Assembly: GCA_014879435.1 (NCBI GenBank)
Contig: JACSSB010000310.1
Span: 1 to 7,816 of the forward strand
Length of the DNA stretch: 7,816 nt
DNA from: Phycisphaerales bacterium
GTDB taxonomy: Bacteria; Pseudomonadota; Gammaproteobacteria; Competibacterales; Competibacteraceae
Direction: 5' to 3'
The position numbers and the translations under genes were made by a program. Positions 5,864 to 7,816 of the stretch are shown here, in pieces (positions within the stretch are counted from its first letter, which is position 1; the number at the start of each line of letters is the position of its first letter). Below the pieces are notes generated by a model. The model had not been told where the DNA came from, did no database searches, and saw nothing but the letters and a program-made list of their open reading frames with translations.

Positions 5864-6812
5864 CACCCACCTCCCCGATATCGCAGTTCCAGTACATGTA
5901 GAACAGCACGGCACGCGTCAAGCGCTTGTGGGCGTGTTGCCGCAAGACAGGATCGCGGTTGAACAACAAGTCCACCAGATACTCCATAACCTCGTCGAAA
6001 GTCTGGTAATCCTTGCGCTTGGCGATGATCTTGAGCTGAAACTCATCGACTACCGACTCATACATGTGCAGCAGGCCGAGATTTTCCGGCGCCGCCAGAA
6101 AAGCTTGAATTTGAGCGGTTTCCTTCAGGTATTTTCGCCGTTGCGCCTTGGCGTAATCGGCACTCATGTTGTTGAGTGCATTCTTCTGCTCGTAGGTCAC
6201 GCGCACAGTTGGAGGATCGTCAAGCAATGCGACCACACCGTCTTTCTGTCGGGCCAGTGCTTGTACCACTTCAGCTAGGTCATCAGGGCTGACGATCAAT
6301 GGCGAATCAACCAGATCGAGGCCCGCTTCCCGCGCAACATCCGGAAAGCGCTTCAGCCAGATTTCCAGTTGTTCCAGTCCGCAGAGGTAGATCGAGGAAA
6401 CGGGTATACCGCACTGAGATGCGAGGTAATCACGTATCTCTGTTTCGGCATTACCCGCCAGACGCCGATTGGCGAACAGCATGTAGTGATCGAGCTGCTG
6501 GGCCTCGCGCAGTTTTTTGATACGCGGAATCTCCTTACCCAGCACAGTGTTCACAGCCGTCATGCTGAAGAAATCAGACTCGGAGAAATTACGGTTATAG
6601 CCATTGGTATGCTTGGCCTGGACGATGGTTATACCGACCCACGGCGCTGTCTTACTCGGGTGTAGCTCCGCTGTCCCCATAAACTTGGCATCGCGTCCCC
6701 CATCTGGCCCTTTCGTAAAGCTCTGTACAGAAACCCCAAGTAACCGTTGGCACAATAGAACGATCAGCGTCTCGAATTGGCCATCACTGAGGTCTTCGTA
6801 GGCAAATTTCAT
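5832..6812 (-). CDS. ABC-3C effector: Mrr-like nuclease fused to a C-terminal ABC-3C domain
   Basis: This 326-residue protein is probably the effector of the ABC-3C cassette. Residues about 1-155 look like a PD-(D/E)XK restriction-endonuclease fold of the Mrr type: FETLIVLLCQRLL (13-25) with E14, the metal-binding loop GPDGGRDAKF (35-44) with D37 and D41, and QAKH (65-68) with K67 as the catalytic QxK. The nuclease residues appear intact. Residues about 175-315 form a separate helical domain containing YEQKNALNNMSADY (207-220) and ending in the conserved-looking YMYWNCDIG (305-313), like the C-terminal domains that define ABC-3C effectors; I cannot give the domain number with certainty. It is predicted to cut DNA or RNA when released or triggered by the ATPase and middle component. 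The ATG at 6812 has AGGAG five bases upstream and begins the operon. Confidence 0.85.
   Translation of the reverse strand: MKFAYEDLSDGQFETLIVLLCQRLLGVSVQSFTKGPDGGRDAKFMGTAELHPSKTAPWVGITIVQAKHTNGYNRNFSESDFFSMTAVNTVLGKEIPRIKKLREAQQLDHYMLFANRRLAGNAETEIRDYLASQCGIPVSSIYLCGLEQLEIWLKRFPDVAREAGLDLVDSPLIVSPDDLAEVVQALARQKDGVVALLDDPPTVRVTYEQKNALNNMSADYAKAQRRKYLKETAQIQAFLAAPENLGLLHMYESVVDEFQLKIIAKRKDYQTFDEVMEYLVDLLFNRDPVLRQHAHKRLTRAVLFYMYWNCDIGEVGDAAADQALSS
5870..5874 (-). promoter_or_regulatory. Ribosome binding site that fixes the middle-component start
   Basis: On the minus strand GGAGG lies at 5874-5870, 6 bases before the ATG at 5863-5861. It is embedded in the 3' end of the nuclease gene, so ribosomes finishing that gene are well placed to restart on this one. 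Confidence 0.8.
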
Positions 6813-6835
6813 CGCAGCTCCTACTCACTCGGCTC

Positions 6836-6864
6836 ATTAAAAACTACGACCATAATTCTGACAG
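6836..6864 (-). promoter_or_regulatory. Candidate sigma70 promoter of the ABC-3C operon
   Basis: Reading leftward, CTGTCA (6864-6859, four of six matches to TTGACA) and TTTAAT (6841-6836, five of six to TATAAT) are separated by 17 bases, the optimal spacing. Initiation would fall about 15-20 bases before the nuclease ATG, leaving a short leader that contains the AGGAG. It lies in the 69-bp gap after the inactive UmuD-like gene, so the cassette may be expressed independently or also by read-through. Confidence 0.45.
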
Positions 6865-6881
6865 CATTGTAGTGGATCGAA

Positions 6882-7373
6882 TCAATCACATGGCACTTTA
6901 CTTGGCCATGCCCGATGAATGACCCAACGGACCACGCCCCGAATGGCCGATGACTGGCTGTCGCTCAACCGAAGAGCGGGATGATCCGGGTCCGCCAGCC
7001 GCGCTATCCGTCGGCCATGGTCATCCCGATCTATTTGGGCCAAGCATCCAGCCCCATCTGCTATCGCCATCACCACTAGACTACCAGTAGTCGCTGGCGT
7101 GGCTCGGTCTACCACCAATAAATCGCCATTGTGAATCCCAACTTCGGCCCAATCATCACTCGTCGCCCTTAAGAAAAAAGTAGTCTCAGGTTCGCGGATT
7201 AGATGGAGATCCAAGCTCGGAAGCGATTCCTCATCGTCATCGCTGGAAAAGCGGGTAGGTGTCAAAGTCGCCTTGGGTGATCCGCTGCTCTCCGTTTTCA
7301 ATCGGGGAGCCAGTAAAGGATCAATCCGCAGCGGCACAGGCACGGTAGTGGGGGCGGTCACGGACACGAACAT
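6882..7373 (-). CDS. UmuD/S24-like protein lacking both catalytic residues
   Basis: The C-terminal ~115 of 163 residues align by eye with the S24 (LexA/UmuD) autoprotease fold: SLDLHLIREPETTFFL (53-68), VGIHNGDLLVVDR (78-90), then the beta strands to GVVRWVIHR (146-154). The active-site motif, AxGDSM in UmuD, reads ATSDDW (70-75), placing D74 where the nucleophilic Ser belongs. The Lys general base (FTVKKL in UmuD) is A112 in GCLAQI. No Ala/Cys-Gly cleavage motif is present, and the first ~48 residues are a different Pro/Ser/Thr- and Asp-rich, probably disordered region. It should therefore be unable to self-cleave. It follows the intact UmuD-like gene with 5 bases between them, and its GGAGGT (7386-7381) overlaps that gene's stop codon, so the two are translated together. 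It may form a heterodimer with its neighbour (inference). The reading frame is intact, so it is not a pseudogene. Confidence 0.78.
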   Translation of the reverse strand: MFVSVTAPTTVPVPLRIDPLLAPRLKTESSGSPKATLTPTRFSSDDDEESLPSLDLHLIREPETTFFLRATSDDWAEVGIHNGDLLVVDRATPATTGSLVVMAIADGAGCLAQIDRDDHGRRIARLADPDHPALRLSDSQSSAIRGVVRWVIHRAWPSKVPCD

Positions 7374-7378
7374 AGGGA

Positions 7379-7804
7379 TTACCTCCGATAATGACGAATT
7401 AGGCCGACGACCACCCCGAAGATCGACAAACGTTCACCAGGGTGAAGCGGCGCATAGGCGGCATTGGCAGGAACTAGTACGAGTTGGCCGTCTTCCACCG
7501 CCAGGGTTTTCAAAGTGAATTCGTTATCGATCACCGCGATAACCAAATCGCCGGGCCGGGCTGGCGTATCACGCTCCACCACCGCCACATCCCCGGAATG
7601 GATACCAGCCTCGATCATCGAATCGCCGGTCACCGGAATTAATACAGTCCGTGCTGGGTGGCGCACCAACCAGGCATCAATCGACTGCGCATCGCCACTA
7701 TCGACGGTTGCCAGCGGCAAACCTGCCGGTACTGCCACATCCGCCAATGGCCGCTCGAAGAAACGGGAAGTTGGAATCCAACGCCCATTCGGCACCCGCT
7801 CCAA
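7379..7804 (-). CDS. UmuD-like S24 autoprotease, active-site residues intact; 5' end uncertain
   Basis: This 141-residue protein (from a TTG start) matches UmuD in length and order. A cleavage-site-like VPAGLP (25-30) gives an A27-G28 scissile bond. It is followed by DAWLVRHPARTVLIP (43-57), the nucleophile motif TGDSMIEAGIHSGD (59-72) with S62, and the Lys base in NEFTLKTL (K99). The Ser-Lys distance is 37 residues, the same as S60/K97 of E. coli UmuD. In the SOS response UmuD cleaves itself on RecA filaments and joins UmuC as polymerase V. No umuC lies downstream here; instead a catalytically dead paralogue follows. The TTG at 7804 has GAGG at 7816-7813, but the frame is open to the window edge, so the gene may start further upstream and could instead be a longer S24 repressor. 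Promoter and any LexA box are outside the window. Confidence 0.85.
   Translation of the reverse strand: MERVPNGRWIPTSRFFERPLADVAVPAGLPLATVDSGDAQSIDAWLVRHPARTVLIPVTGDSMIEAGIHSGDVAVVERDTPARPGDLVIAVIDNEFTLKTLAVEDGQLVLVPANAAYAPLHPGERLSIFGVVVGLIRHYRR
7381..7386 (-). promoter_or_regulatory. Ribosome binding site overlapping the upstream stop codon
   Basis: GGAGGT (7386-7381, minus strand) contributes its last T... to the region of the TAA stop (7381-7379) of the active UmuD-like gene and lies 7 bases before the ATG at 7373. This fixes the start of the inactive paralogue and implies translational coupling. Confidence 0.75.
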
Positions 7805-7816
7805 AAAGCCGGCCTC

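Noticed and set aside
6299..6665. Plus-strand frames opposite the nuclease gene
   Set aside because: They are antisense to a gene with clear nuclease motifs and encode no recognisable protein.
6849..6864. LexA box of the CTGT-N8-ACAG type in the ABC-3C promoter
   Set aside because: CTGT is present on the minus strand, but the matching ACAG half is missing at the required distance.
6882..7373. Calling the second UmuD-like gene a decayed pseudogene
   Set aside because: The frame is intact and the fold motifs are kept. Start and ribosome binding site are strong, so selective loss of the catalytic residues is more likely than decay.

Overview
The window looks like chromosomal DNA of a proteobacterium, most probably a gammaproteobacterium. 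This rests on moderately high GC coding sequence, clear AGGAG-type ribosome binding sites, a UmuD-like SOS protein and an ABC1/UbiB-type kinase; no species can be named. Genes on the left half read rightward and genes on the right half read leftward, so the two blocks converge near position 3800.

Left block (+ strand, about 294-3790). After an AT-rich, probably non-coding leader comes a divergent ABC1/AarF/UbiB-type kinase homologue (294-1886). It is followed 58 bp later by an ANL-superfamily acyl-CoA synthetase/AMP-ligase (1945-3504) with its own strong ribosome binding site. A 12-bp stem-loop follows the ligase, then a small hypothetical ORF (3578-3790). The kinase and ligase look like one operon, perhaps making or activating a lipid or other carboxylic acid. 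A possible partial gene runs off the left edge on the minus strand (1-92).

Right block (- strand, 7816 down to 3832). Two tandem UmuD-like genes come first. The upstream one (7379-7804) keeps the S24 Ser/Lys dyad and an Ala-Gly cleavage site. The downstream one (6882-7373) aligns with it but has Asp at the Ser position and Ala at the Lys position, so it appears catalytically dead. A 69-bp gap with a plausible sigma70 promoter follows. Next is a tightly overlapping three-gene cassette: an Mrr-like nuclease fused to a C-terminal domain (5832-6812), a very small middle component (5615-5863), and an SMC-like coiled-coil ABC ATPase with a DUF2326-type C-terminus (3832-5628). This matches the architecture of the computationally predicted ABC-three-component (ABC-3C) conflict/defence systems.

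The most noteworthy points are the complete ABC-3C cassette, the active/inactive UmuD pair directly upstream of it in the same direction, and a kinase homologue with several altered ABC1 hallmark motifs next to an adenylate-forming ligase. All functions are inferred from sequence motifs recognised by eye; no database search was run.
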